The position numbers and the translations under genes were made by a program. A DNA stretch of 56,525 bases from the NCBI RefSeq assembly GCF_002158995.1, contig NZ_LOHF01000019.1, positions 29,546-86,070 on the forward strand, read 5' to 3'. How positions within the stretch are numbered: position 1 is the first letter of the stretch; every line of letters starts with the position of its first letter. Shown in pieces: positions 42,904 through 51,854 of the stretch. The DNA is from Pseudomonas caspiana (GTDB lineage: Bacteria; Pseudomonadota; Gammaproteobacteria; Pseudomonadales; Pseudomonadaceae). The notes beneath the pieces are model-generated. The model saw nothing but the letters and a program-made list of their open reading frames with translations. It did no database searches and was not told the DNA's origin.

Positions 42904-43425
42904 TTACGCCTTCAGGTATTGCAGGACGGTTTCGATGCTGGCCAGTGGAGGCGCGGACATTAATTGCCCGGCTGGGCACCACGGATAACTGACCTGTTGC
43001 AACCAATCCATCACCGGCTCAACTTCTGCTGTCGGGCAGACCAGCATCTGCTCGATGGTAATCCTCAAGTGTGTCGCCAATCCTGAATCGAACTGCCAGT
43101 CATATTGCCCGCAACCAAAGCGCAGATCCCCCGTGGTCTTATCCGACATCCCCACCAGCCACTTGCAGTGATACTCGGTCGCCTCCTCGGCTGGCGGCTC
43201 ACCGATGCAGAACGTGTAAACGTTTTCATAGGTCTGCCCGAAACGCCGCACCAACACCTCCGCAATCCCGTCCCGGCCTTCAACGGTGGGCGGAAATGAA
43301 ATGGCCCCGGTGTGGACGACCATTTCTAGCGTCGCGTTGCTGACGAATGACTGACGTAGCAGGTGTGGGCGATTGCCGTCTTTGGCGAGGATGTAGTGCT
43401 CGATGGATTGGGCTGGGGTTGGCAT
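42904..43425 (-). CDS. NTF2-like (SnoaL-type) protein
   Basis: A 173-residue soluble protein starting MPTPAQSIEHYILAKDGNRP with LRQSFVSNATLEMVV and a core of WLVGMSDKTTGDLRFGCGQYDW-like strands (residues about 89-110), the cone-shaped NTF2 fold. It resembles nuclear transport factor 2 family proteins common in pseudomonads, with no known reaction. It lies about 100 bases upstream of fecI on the same strand but has no clear link to iron uptake. The ATG at 43425 lies downstream of a REPIN element that a longer frame would have to run through. Confidence 0.8.
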   Translation of the reverse strand: MPTPAQSIEHYILAKDGNRPHLLRQSFVSNATLEMVVHTGAISFPPTVEGRDGIAEVLVRRFGQTYENVYTFCIGEPPAEEATEYHCKWLVGMSDKTTGDLRFGCGQYDWQFDSGLATHLRITIEQMLVCPTAEVEPVMDWLQQVSYPWCPAGQLMSAPPLASIETVLQYLKA

Positions 43426-43467
43426 TGGGGGCTCTTTTTTTTGTAACTGCCTGATTTGGATAGTTTT

Positions 43468-43559
43468 CTGTAGGAGCTCACGAGCACCGCGAGGCAGCGA
43501 TGGCGTCCTGTCTGAGACACCGCTATCGCGGGCTCGCGGTGCTCGTGCGCTCCTACAGG
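43468..43559. repeat. REPIN-like repeat, family 2
   Basis: Arms CTGTAGGAGCTCACGAGCAC and GTGCTCGTGCGCTCCTACAG with inner CGCGAGGCAGCGATGGCG/CGCTATCGCGGGCTCGCG. It marks the right edge of the accessory block, next to comM. Confidence 0.88.
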
Positions 43560-43702
43560 TCATTTATAAACCACGCGGCGGCGCAGTGTCAGGGACACAA
43601 GAGGTTTATCGCGGGCATCCATTAACACCCTGTATCCATTCATTCCTTCAAAGATCGGCCCGATGTCGCAGGATGCGAGGGTCGTTTTTTCAAGGAAGAA
43701 TC

Positions 43703-45196
43703 ATGTCTCTGGCCATTGTTCATAGTCGTGCCCAAGTGGGCGTTGAAGCGCCTGCGGTTACTGTCGAAGCGCACTTGGCTAACGGTCTGCCTGCGCTGAC
43801 GCTGGTGGGTTTGCCGGAAGGTGCTGTGCGGGAAAGCAAGGATCGGGTGCGCAGTGCGATTCTTAATTCCGGGCTTAAATTTCCGGATCGGCGCATCACG
43901 CTCAACCTCGCCCCGGCGGATTTGCCCAAGGACGGCGGGCGATTTGATCTGGCGATTGCGTTGGGTTTGCTGGCTGCAAGTGGGCAAGTGCCATTGGTGG
44001 CGTTGCAGGATGTGGAATGCCTTGGCGAGCTGGCATTGTCGGGTGCAATCCGTCCGATTCAGGGCGTGTTGCCAGCTGCGTTGGCAGCGCGGGCGGCGCA
44101 ACGCACGCTGATCATTCCGGCGGTTAATGCTGAAGAGGCGTGTCTGGCGTCAGGCCTGCGCGTGATCGCAGTCAATCATCTGCTGGAGTTGGTGGCGCAT
44201 TTCAACGGGCAGACGCCGATCACGCCGTACCAGTCCAGCGGGCTGTTGCACCAGGCCAAGCCTTATCCGGATCTCAGCGAAGTGCAGGGCCAGACCGCTG
44301 CGAAAAGAGCACTGATCATTGCCGCTGCTGGCGCGCACAATCTACTTTTTAGCGGCCCACCCGGCACCGGTAAAACCCTGCTCGCCAGCCGCTTGCCGGG
44401 TTTGCTGCCACCGCTGGATGAGTACGAAGCGCTGGAAGTGGCGGCGATTCAGTCGGTGGCCAGCCAGATCCCGCTGACCAGTTGGCCGCAACGTCCGTTT
44501 CGTCAGCCTCATCACTCGGCGTCCGGCCCGGCATTGGTCGGCGGTGGCAGTCGACCGCAGCCCGGTGAAATCACCCTCGCCCATCACGGCGTGCTGTTTC
44601 TTGATGAGCTGCCGGAGTTTGATCGGCGCGTATTGGAGGTGCTTCGCGAGCCTCTGGAGTCAGGCCATATCGTGATCTCTAGAGCGCGGGATCGGGTGCG
44701 GTTTCCGGCCCGCTTTCAACTGGTCGCCGCCATGAACCCCTGCCCCTGTGGATACCTTGGCGAACCGACCGGGAGGTGCCGTTGTTCCACGGAGCAGATT
44801 CAGCGCTACCGCAACAAACTGTCCGGGCCGTTGCTGGATCGTATTGACCTGCACCTGACCGTCGCCCGAGAAACCACTGCCCTCAATCCCAGCGTACAAA
44901 ACGGTGAAACCACGGCCAGCGCTGCGGCTGTGGTTGCCAAAGCACGGGATCGCCAGAACCGACGTCAGGGTTGCGCCAATGCCTTTCTGGATATGCCGGG
45001 GCTGCGCAAGCATTGTGGATTATCCAGAGAGGACGAGGCTTGGCTGGAAACGGCGTGTGAGCGACTGACCTTGTCGCTGCGTTCGGCACATCGGCTGCTC
45101 AAGGTGGCAAGGACGTTGGCTGATCTGGAGCAGGTGGATGCGATTAACCGCAGTCATGTGGCCGAGGCGTTGCAGTATCGGCCGGCGAGTGGATGA
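43703..45196 (+). CDS. comM: ComM/YifB-type AAA+ ATPase
   Basis: Branch-migration helicase that helps natural-transformation recombination (ComM) and belongs to the Mg-chelatase-like group. The 497-residue protein has an N-terminal Lon-protease-like fold domain (1-170, VEAHLANGLPALTLVGLPEGAVRESKDRV, residues about 22-50), Walker A GPPGTGKTLLASRLPGLLPP, Walker B LFLDELPEF, a four-cysteine-type loop with MNPCPCGYLGEPTGRCRCS and a C-terminal AAA lid (SLRSAHRLLKVARTLADL). AAGGAAG lies just before the ATG. In many pseudomonads it directly follows ubiK; here about 6.7 kb of other genes intervene. Confidence 0.94.
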   Translation: MSLAIVHSRAQVGVEAPAVTVEAHLANGLPALTLVGLPEGAVRESKDRVRSAILNSGLKFPDRRITLNLAPADLPKDGGRFDLAIALGLLAASGQVPLVALQDVECLGELALSGAIRPIQGVLPAALAARAAQRTLIIPAVNAEEACLASGLRVIAVNHLLELVAHFNGQTPITPYQSSGLLHQAKPYPDLSEVQGQTAAKRALIIAAAGAHNLLFSGPPGTGKTLLASRLPGLLPPLDEYEALEVAAIQSVASQIPLTSWPQRPFRQPHHSASGPALVGGGSRPQPGEITLAHHGVLFLDELPEFDRRVLEVLREPLESGHIVISRARDRVRFPARFQLVAAMNPCPCGYLGEPTGRCRCSTEQIQRYRNKLSGPLLDRIDLHLTVARETTALNPSVQNGETTASAAAVVAKARDRQNRRQGCANAFLDMPGLRKHCGLSREDEAWLETACERLTLSLRSAHRLLKVARTLADLEQVDAINRSHVAEALQYRPASG

Positions 45197-45697
45197 TCAG
45201 CAGGTTGGCGCCATGAGTTTGATGGTCCCACTGAATTGTGAAGATCCTGTGGGGGCCGGGCTTGCCCGCGATAAGGGCATCACGGTTTGTCTGAGATACC
45301 TAGGCGGCCTTATCGCGGGCAAGCCCAGCTCCCACAGGCGATTTGCAATGCTCTTCAAGGTGTGGGTAAGCCTTGAGTTTTCCACAGGATCGGTCCTACA
45401 GCAGGAACGGAGTTATCCACAGGTCGCCAGTGTCCTGCGCTGACAGTCGTGTGCGCCTCAAGGAATTAACCTCTCTCCCGGCTGAATATTCAGCTACTGG
45501 ATTTGGCGATCTGGAAAAGGGAGTGATACTGCTGTTCATACGAAGCGGGCACATTTGCCTGCGCCTTGTTATGGCTGCTGTATGCGGGAGATCTTCGGGT
45601 CTGCCGGTCGCTCCTTACCGGTTCGCCAACCCGCATGCAGTTGCCACCCTATCGTTTGGCGACGAGAAGCGGTGGCTCCCACCAAGGAGATGCACTT
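45197..45697. other. 500-base gap with a REPIN repeat and a possible Ash-like ORF
   Basis: After comM comes a family-1 repeat (45246-45338), two TCCACAG motifs including a perfect DnaA-box-like TTATCCACA at 45413-45421, and then phage-like sequence with a possible small ORF (see 45571-45714). The ribosome-binding site of the BRO gene ends the gap. Confidence 0.6.
45246..45338. repeat. REPIN-like repeat, family 1
   Basis: Arms CCTGTGGGGGCCGGGCTTGC and GCAAGCCCAGCTCCCACAGG around CCGCGATAAGG/CCTTATCGCGG, just after comM. Confidence 0.88.
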
Positions 45698-45714
45698 TTG
45701 AATACATGCAATAA
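45571..45714 (+). CDS. Possible Ash-family-like small phage ORF
   Basis: An open frame ending at 45714 encodes MAAVCGRSSGLPVAPYRF then NPHAVATLSFGDEKRWLPP. The layout (small hydrophobic start, G..S..PV, NP..VAT, G....W.PP) recalls the Ash family from phage P4-like elements, short proteins encoded just upstream of phage regulatory genes. Its end overlaps the start of the BRO-like gene by 17 bases, which would couple translation. No good ribosome-binding site is visible and the start is arbitrary within the frame (a GTG at 45523 is another choice). Treat as a weak call or a remnant. Confidence 0.35.
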   Translation: MAAVCGRSSGLPVAPYRFANPHAVATLSFGDEKRWLPPRRCTFEYMQ

Positions 45715-46213
45715 CCCGCACCACATCCCCATGCTCTTCATCCGCCAGAAAAAACACATGCACGCCATTTGCCTCGAAGGCCAGGTCTGGTTCTGCGCGC
45801 GTGATCTGGGTTATCTGATGGGGATATTTCTGGATGAGCATCGCGCTCGCAAACTGGCACCCGATCAGCGCAAAACCATTTTGCTGGAACGCTATGGCGC
45901 AGTGCAGGAAACGCTGATGATCAGCGAGTCCGGGGTTTATGCGCTATTGCTCTATCAGCACGGCGCTCACAACGGGCCGCTGCGCGAATGGCTTGAGCAT
46001 CATGTTGTGCAAGCCGTGCGCGACCGTGATCAAGTGCCAACATCACAACGCCCGGTGCTGGGTTTGATGCATTGGCCCAACATGACCCTGAGCCTGCTGA
46101 ACTGGCAGAACGAATCGTGGATTCGCGTGCGGGATATGCCAGAGATTTTGCTGGAGCGTTCGCGGCAGAGTGCCGGGAAGACCGCTTCGTGGTGGCGGCG
46201 ATTGCTGGCGTAA
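45698..46213 (+). CDS. BRO-N / phage antirepressor-like protein
   Basis: A 171-residue protein whose N-terminal domain, HAICLEGQVWFCARDLGYLMG followed by RKLAPDQRKTILL and ISESGVYALLLYQHG, is the BRO-N domain of phage antirepressors (residues about 20-110). The C-terminal 60 residues are unlike typical antirepressor KilA-C domains. The TTG start at 45698 is chosen because AAGGAG lies eight bases upstream; a first ATG at 45731 is the alternative. A lone copy outside any visible prophage suggests a domesticated phage gene. It probably binds DNA, target unknown. Confidence 0.75.
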   Translation: MNTCNNPHHIPMLFIRQKKHMHAICLEGQVWFCARDLGYLMGIFLDEHRARKLAPDQRKTILLERYGAVQETLMISESGVYALLLYQHGAHNGPLREWLEHHVVQAVRDRDQVPTSQRPVLGLMHWPNMTLSLLNWQNESWIRVRDMPEILLERSRQSAGKTASWWRRLLA

Positions 46214-46299
46214 GCCATACAGTTGGCGTCGCGGACTGTATCTTGCGACCCGCCTGCCTCCTGCTTAAAGTGGCGCGCACTTAAGCGAGGAAACATCAA

Positions 46300-46944
46300 A
46301 TGGAATTCAACAACGGCTTCCTGCTCAGCCTGTCGCTGTGCCTGGAAATTGGCCTCGCCAATATGGCGATGATCAATATTGCCATGCAGCGCGGCTTTGC
46401 GCAGGGCGTCTGGCTGGGGTTGGGGACCTGCGTCGGCGATTTGATTTATGCAGTGCTGGCGATGATGGGCATGGCGGTGCTTTTGCAGTTCGAGGCGGTG
46501 CGTTGGGTGCTGTGGATCGGCGGCTCGCTGGTGCTCTGCTTCTTGAGTGTGAAAATGCTGCTCAGTGCTTTCAAGACTGACGGGACGATGCAGCAGAGCG
46601 GCGAACAATGGGGCAAGACCAATCTGGCGCTGTTCTCCAAGGGCATCATGCTGGCGATGTCTTCGCCCAGCGCGATCCTGTGGTTTGCTGCTGTGGGCGG
46701 GGCGATCATTGCGCGCCAAGGCCATGACGTGGCGAGCGCAGGTCTGTTCCTGTCAGGCTTTTTTGCTGCGGGTTTGCTGTGGTCGATTTCACTGTGCGCG
46801 GTGGCCTACCAGGGCGGCCGGCTCATCGGTGAGAAGCTGATGAAATACACGTACATCGCGTCGGCGCTGATCTTTGCCTACTTCGCGGTGTATGTGGTGG
46901 TGAGTGGGTATGCGGAGTTTGTCGGGGCTCCGGTTGGTCTGTAG
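46300..46944 (+). CDS. LysE-family transporter
   Basis: A 214-residue inner-membrane protein with about six helices; the N terminus LSLSLCLEIGLANMAMINIAM and AQGVWLGLGTCVGDLIYA match the LysE/RhtB superfamily, though without the usual PGP motif near the N terminus. It is a more divergent member than the gene at 26272. Substrate unknown. A GAGGAAA site lies nine bases before the ATG; a family-2 repeat follows the stop. Confidence 0.85.
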   Translation: MEFNNGFLLSLSLCLEIGLANMAMINIAMQRGFAQGVWLGLGTCVGDLIYAVLAMMGMAVLLQFEAVRWVLWIGGSLVLCFLSVKMLLSAFKTDGTMQQSGEQWGKTNLALFSKGIMLAMSSPSAILWFAAVGGAIIARQGHDVASAGLFLSGFFAAGLLWSISLCAVAYQGGRLIGEKLMKYTYIASALIFAYFAVYVVVSGYAEFVGAPVGL

Positions 46945-46981
46945 GGACCCATTACATCCAGGTCGCTGAATTGGAAGGCAT

Positions 46982-47071
46982 CCTGTAGCTCACGAGTACC
47001 GCGAGGCCGCGATGGCGGTCTGCCTGATAAACCGCCATCGCGGCCTCGCGGTGCTCGTGCGCTCCTACAGG
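46982..47071. repeat. REPIN-like repeat, family 2
   Basis: Right arm GTGCTCGTGCGCTCCTACAG is intact; the left arm CCTGTAGCTCACGAGTACCG lacks three bases compared with the copy at 43468. Inner arms GATGGCGGT and ACCGCCATC pair perfectly. Confidence 0.86.
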
Positions 47072-47142
47072 TTTATTTTTATGCGTGGGACAGCGCGCTG
47101 CGTTGGGCAGCGAAGCTGCCAGAGTGAGTACATATTTCTGCC

Positions 47143-47174
47143 AAAAAAAACGCCCCGAAGGGCGTTTTTCTTTA
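47143..47174 (-). terminator. Terminator of the chemoreceptor gene
   Basis: AAAAAAAACGCCC, loop CGAA, GGGCGTTTTTCTTT; on the minus strand the stem is followed by eight T. It lies 12 bases after the gene's stop. Confidence 0.92.
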
Positions 47175-47185
47175 TCACTTAACCA

Positions 47186-49162
47186 TCAACGAAACCGGTC
47201 AACCTCGGTGCGCAAATCTGCAGCCAGGGTGTTCAGTTCTTCTGCGGTAATGGCCAGGTGCGAGACAACCTCACGTTGCTCGCTGTTGGCCATGGCGATG
47301 CTTTGCAGGTTGCTGCTCAACAAGGTGGCGGTGCTGCTTTGCTCTTGGGTGGCGGTGGTGATCGCGGCGAATTGCTGACCGGCCGAGCGGCTTTGCTCGT
47401 CGATCTGCGCCAGCGCTGCGGCCACTTTGGCGTTACGTGCCAGGCCTTCCTGCATCTGGGCATTGCCCTGTTGCATGGTGGAGATGGCGTTGCCGGTCTC
47501 TTGCTGGATGCTGGTGATCATCCCGGAGATTTCATTGGTGGCATCGCGTGTACGGGTCGCCAGGCTACGAACTTCGTCAGCAACCACTGCGAAGCCACGG
47601 CCTTGTTCGCCCGCCCGTGCTGCTTCGATGGCTGCGTTGAGCGCCAGCAGGTTGGTCTGGTCGGCAATCGACGTAATCACGCCCACGATGCTGCCGATTT
47701 CCTGAGAGCGTTGCCCCAAGGTATTGATCACAGCAGCGGTGCTGTTGATAGACGCAGCGATCTGCTCAAGGGACGACGACGCTTCTTGCATCGACGCGCG
47801 GCCGATACGAGTCTGCTGCGCGTTTTCCTGAGCCAGGCGTTCGGTATTACCCATGTTATCGGCGATGTTCAACGACGTGGCGCTGAACTCTTCAACCGCC
47901 CCCGCCATGCTGACGATTTCACCCGATTGCTGCTCCATGCCGCGATAAGCGCCGCCCGACAAACCGGACAGTTCATTCGCGCGGCTGCTGACCTGTTGAG
48001 CTGCCGTGCGGATGTGCGAAACCATGGTCGACAGCGCTTCACCCATCTTGTTGAAGCTGGTTGCCAGTTGGCCGATTTCGTCATGGCTGGTGATGTTCAA
48101 GCGCACGCTCAAATCACCTGCACCCAGTGCTTCGGCCTGACGCACCAGCTCAGACAGCGGACGAAGTTTACTGCGCAGCAACCAGATCGCCGAACTCACT
48201 GCAATCAACATCGCCAGCAGGCTGCCGATGGCCAGTTGCGTACCGACGTTCCAGGTCACGGCGCTGATTTCATCCTTGGGCATGTTCGCCAGAACGGTCC
48301 AAGGCCCGCCGCTAAACGGTTGGGCAACGCTGTAGAAGTCTTCGCTGGTATCGCTCCAGTACTGTCCTTTACCTGGCTGTTTGGCGAAATCAGCAACAGC
48401 TTTGCCAGCCTGATCAAGTGCCTGCACGCCTGCCGGCGGCACCAGCCAGCGGTTCTGATCATCGAGCAGGGCCAGCGAGCCGGTCTTGCCGATGCGGAAG
48501 TTCTTCAGGTTTTCAAACTGGACGTTTTGCGCGTCGGTGTAATCGAAGCCGACGAACAACACCGCGATGACTTTGCCGGAGCTGTCTTTCACGGGGGTGT
48601 ATTGCGTCATGTAGTAGCGCTCGAACAGCACTGCCTTACCGACGTAGCTCTGGCCCGACATCAAACGGTCGTACGCCGGGTTCTTGCGGTCGAGCATCGT
48701 GCCGATGGCGCGGCTGCCATCCTGTTTGGTCAGCGAGGTGCTGATGCGGATGAACTCGTCGCCGCTGCGCACAAATACCGTAGCCACGCCTTCAGTCAGT
48801 TGGCGGAACTCGTCAACTTCTCTGAAGTTGTTGTTCAGCACATGGTCCGCCAGAACCAGGCTTGGAGTTTGCACCCCGGCGACTGTAACTGGCTGGTCCG
48901 CCTGAACAGTAAGGCCGCTGGCAAAACGCTTCTCAAACAGCCCGCTCAAACGTTGGGTGCTAACCCGCAGTGTGCTGTGAAAAGTGTTGAGCTGGTCGGC
49001 CAGCAAGCGTGCCTCGCTCGCCATGTGCTCTTCACGAATGACGAGGTTGGCTGAGTCCAGTGAACGCAACGCGAAGACAGTACTGCCGGAGATGACAACT
49101 GCCAGAATAACGGCCAAAGCAATACCGAGTTGCGAAGCAATTCGGGCACGGGGCTTGGACAT
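47186..49162 (-). CDS. Methyl-accepting chemotaxis protein, double-Cache type
   Basis: A 658-residue chemoreceptor: membrane helix 1 (about 11-32), a large periplasmic region to about 305 that fits a Cache_3-Cache_2 fusion (LLADQLNTFHSTLR, GVATVFVRSGDEFIRISTSL, VLFVGFDYTDAQNVQFENLK), membrane helix 2 (about 306-330), HAMP (about 331-385), and the signalling domain with the conserved tip region ITSIADQTNLLALNAAIEAARAGEQGRGFAVVADEVR. There is no C-terminal CheR-docking pentapeptide. Ligands of such sensors are often organic acids. AGGAGCC precedes the ATG. Confidence 0.93.
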   Translation of the reverse strand: MSKPRARIASQLGIALAVILAVVISGSTVFALRSLDSANLVIREEHMASEARLLADQLNTFHSTLRVSTQRLSGLFEKRFASGLTVQADQPVTVAGVQTPSLVLADHVLNNNFREVDEFRQLTEGVATVFVRSGDEFIRISTSLTKQDGSRAIGTMLDRKNPAYDRLMSGQSYVGKAVLFERYYMTQYTPVKDSSGKVIAVLFVGFDYTDAQNVQFENLKNFRIGKTGSLALLDDQNRWLVPPAGVQALDQAGKAVADFAKQPGKGQYWSDTSEDFYSVAQPFSGGPWTVLANMPKDEISAVTWNVGTQLAIGSLLAMLIAVSSAIWLLRSKLRPLSELVRQAEALGAGDLSVRLNITSHDEIGQLATSFNKMGEALSTMVSHIRTAAQQVSSRANELSGLSGGAYRGMEQQSGEIVSMAGAVEEFSATSLNIADNMGNTERLAQENAQQTRIGRASMQEASSSLEQIAASINSTAAVINTLGQRSQEIGSIVGVITSIADQTNLLALNAAIEAARAGEQGRGFAVVADEVRSLATRTRDATNEISGMITSIQQETGNAISTMQQGNAQMQEGLARNAKVAAALAQIDEQSRSAGQQFAAITTATQEQSSTATLLSSNLQSIAMANSEQREVVSHLAITAEELNTLAADLRTEVDRFR

Positions 49163-49357
49163 GACGGCTCCTGGCCGAACGCCGGGTCTTTAATGACCTC
49201 TATTAGCCGTTCAGCTGAATTTGATTAAGTTAGGTAGCCTTGGTTGTACAGAATTTGTACAAGGGGGCGTCAATTTTACACATCGGCCTTGCGGCGTAAT
49301 ACTTGAGTAAGGTTCCCGGATTTGTAGGATTCGGTTACAAAATATGTCGCATTGCCA

Positions 49358-50281
49358 CTATTCCCTGAGGATTTGCACCTCAGGCAGCTCCATGGCGCTG
49401 ACTTCGCTCTGCAAAAAATCTCCCAGCCGACGCAGCCGTTCGCTGCCGGGTCGGGTTCTAGGCCAGACAAGGTAATAGTCTTCGCCGCTGTAGACGGCGG
49501 TGCGCCAAGGCAGACTTAAACGCTTCTGGGCGACATCTTCGGCGACCATGAGTAGATCCCCCATGGAAACCCCGTACCCGCGAGCGGCGGCGATCATACC
49601 TAATTCCAGCGTGTCGAACACCTGTCCGCCCTTGAGTGAAACGTGCTCCGATAAGCCCGTGCGCTCAAGCCAGCTTCGCCAGTCTCTGCGGTCTGGCGTG
49701 GGGTGCAGTAATTCTGCGCTGGCCAGGCGCTCAATGTTCCAGGGCTGATCGTCCATCAGGTTTGGCGCACCCACCGGAATCAGCAGCTCCGGGAACAGAT
49801 GTATCGCCTCCCAATCGGCCGGGAGATGGCCGCGACTGAGCAGCACGGCGCAGTCGAACGGCTCATGACTGAAATCCACTACGTCGATTTCCATCCACGC
49901 GCTGGTCAACTGCACTTCATTGCCCGCCTGCAGGTGACGAAAGCGACTGAGCCGCGCCAACAGCCAACGCATGGTCAAGGTCGGCGGCGCTTTCATGCGC
50001 AAAATCCCTTCGTCGACAGACAGCGTGTTGCAGGCGCGCTCCAGGGAAGAGAAGCCGTCGCGCACGCCCGGCAGCAGGGTCCGCGCGGCTTCGGTCAGCT
50101 GGATATTGCGCCCGATGCGCTGAAACAGTCGGCAGGCAAAATGCTCTTCAAGGGTTCGAATGTGCCGACTGACCGCACTTTGGGTGATCGACAACTCTTC
50201 CGCTGCTCGCGTAAACGAGCTATGCCGCGCAGCCGCTTCAAATGCGCGCAGTGCATAAAGAGGTGGAAGACTACGGGGCAT
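49358..50281 (-). CDS. LysR-family regulator, GcvA-like
   Basis: A 307-residue regulator with the N-terminal winged helix-turn-helix LPPLYALRAFEAAARHSSFTRAAEELSITQSAVSRHIRTLEE (residues 5-46) of the GcvA/AmpR subgroup, and a substrate-binding domain from about 90. Target genes are unknown; it is divergent from the MATE pump at 50438 (about 155 bases apart), so that pump is the obvious candidate. Confidence 0.92.
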   Translation of the reverse strand: MPRSLPPLYALRAFEAAARHSSFTRAAEELSITQSAVSRHIRTLEEHFACRLFQRIGRNIQLTEAARTLLPGVRDGFSSLERACNTLSVDEGILRMKAPPTLTMRWLLARLSRFRHLQAGNEVQLTSAWMEIDVVDFSHEPFDCAVLLSRGHLPADWEAIHLFPELLIPVGAPNLMDDQPWNIERLASAELLHPTPDRRDWRSWLERTGLSEHVSLKGGQVFDTLELGMIAAARGYGVSMGDLLMVAEDVAQKRLSLPWRTAVYSGEDYYLVWPRTRPGSERLRRLGDFLQSEVSAMELPEVQILRE

Positions 50282-50437
50282 TGAGGACGCTCCTGCTGCG
50301 GTTGACGCCGATTTTGGCTAAAAAGCTAACAGATGAGTTTTACTCATGATAACGATCTTATTTATCCCTTTGTGCTCGCGCACTTAAGTGCAGAGAATGA
50401 GCGGCTCATAACTGCCCCTGAAATCGAGCGTCGCGCC

Positions 50438-51820
50438 ATGCAACAACCTGCCATCAAAGAACTCTGGATCATCCTGCGCCTCGCCGGGCCGCTGATCGCT
50501 TCACAGATGGCACATATGCTGATGGTCTTCACTGACACGGTAATGATGGGGCACATTGGCCCTGAAGCTTTGGCGGGCGGCGGTCTGGGCGCGGCGACCT
50601 ACAACTTCATTTCGTTCTTCTGCGTCGGGGTCATGGCGGCAGTCGGTACGCTTGTGGCGATCCGGCATGGTGCGGGGGACAGTAAAGGCGCTGCGCAACT
50701 GGTCCAGGCCGGTGTCTGGCTGGCGTGGGGCATGGCATTGATTGCCATGTTGATCCTGTGGAACCTTGAGCCGGTCCTGCTGCATTTTGGCCAAACCGAA
50801 TCCAACGTGCACATGGCAGGTCAATTTTTGATCACCTTGCCACTGGCGTTGCCCGGCTTGTTGACGTTCATGGCCCTGCGCGGTTTCACCAGCGCACTGG
50901 GGCGTGCAGGGCCAGTCATGGCAATCAGCGTGGGCGGCGCGATTGCCAACTTCGTCCTCAACTACGCCTTTATCCACGAAGTATTCGGGCTGCCGAATCT
51001 TGGCTTGATGGGGATTGGCCTGGTCACAGCGGTAGTCACCAACGGTATGGCGTTGATTCTCGCCCTGCATATCCGTCGTCATCCGGCCTACGCGGCCTAC
51101 CCGATCCGTGAAGGCTTTTGGCAGCTGTCGAGCAGCCACCTCAAAGAGCTATGGAAGCTGGGCTTGCCGATTGGCGGGACGTACGCCGTCGAGGTTGGCC
51201 TGTTCACCTTTGCTGCGTTTTGTATGGGGGCGATGGGCAGCGTGCAGATGGCCGCGCACCAGATCGCCCTGCAATCGGTGTCGATGGCGTTCATGATTCC
51301 CGTGGGGATTTCTTACGCAGTGACCATGCGTATTGGTCTGCACTATGGCGCGGGTAATCTTCTGCTGGCGCGCACCGCCGGGCGTGCGGGCATTGTTTTT
51401 GGCTCATTGGTGATGCTGATGTTCGGCATGCTGTTCTGGCTGGCACCGCATTTGGTTATCGGTCTGTTCCTGGATATCAATGACCCCAAATTCGCCGAGA
51501 TCGTCGAGTTGACGGTCAAGCTGCTGGCGATTGCAGCCTGGTTTGAAATTCTTGATGGCGCGCAAACCATTGCCATGGGCGCGATCCGCGGCTTCAAGGA
51601 TGCGCGGACAACCTTCCTCATCGGGCTGGCCAGTTACTGGCTGGTGGCTGCCCCTGCGGCGTGGATATTTGGTTTTTACACCAACCACGGCGCCGAGGGC
51701 GTCTGGTGGGGGCTGGCGTTGGGATTGCTGTGTGCAGCGATTGCCCTGACCTGGGCCTTCGAAAGAAAGACCTCGCGGTTGTTGCGCCGGGAAGCGGCAG
51801 CAGTGCCGGTGATGGGGTGA
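50438..51820 (+). CDS. MATE-family multidrug efflux pump
   Basis: A 460-residue inner-membrane antiporter with twelve expected helices: LRLAGPLIASQMAHMLMVFTDTVMMGHIGPEALAGGGLG in helices 1-2 (residues about 11-49), FTSALGRAGPVMAISVGG and FGLPNLGLMGIGLVTA in the middle, and the second-half LGLPIGGTYAVEVGLF. This is the NorM/DinF-type family. The ATG at 50438 lies 104 bases inside a longer open frame; the longer version has no membrane-protein character, so the shorter is preferred. It is divergent from the LysR gene. Confidence 0.92.
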   Translation: MQQPAIKELWIILRLAGPLIASQMAHMLMVFTDTVMMGHIGPEALAGGGLGAATYNFISFFCVGVMAAVGTLVAIRHGAGDSKGAAQLVQAGVWLAWGMALIAMLILWNLEPVLLHFGQTESNVHMAGQFLITLPLALPGLLTFMALRGFTSALGRAGPVMAISVGGAIANFVLNYAFIHEVFGLPNLGLMGIGLVTAVVTNGMALILALHIRRHPAYAAYPIREGFWQLSSSHLKELWKLGLPIGGTYAVEVGLFTFAAFCMGAMGSVQMAAHQIALQSVSMAFMIPVGISYAVTMRIGLHYGAGNLLLARTAGRAGIVFGSLVMLMFGMLFWLAPHLVIGLFLDINDPKFAEIVELTVKLLAIAAWFEILDGAQTIAMGAIRGFKDARTTFLIGLASYWLVAAPAAWIFGFYTNHGAEGVWWGLALGLLCAAIALTWAFERKTSRLLRREAAAVPVMG

Positions 51821-51854
51821 GGAATGTTTGATGTTGTCTCCTGCCAAACACGAA

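Noticed and set aside
45413..45421. Perfect DnaA-box-like TTATCCACA
   Set aside because: A single copy with no cluster of boxes and no AT-rich unwinding element; a chance match or minor site, not an origin.
49163..49260. FliA (sigma-28) promoter for the chemoreceptor
   Set aside because: TCAAATTC and GGCTAATA resemble the elements, but the spacing is wrong for TAAA-N15-GCCGATAA.
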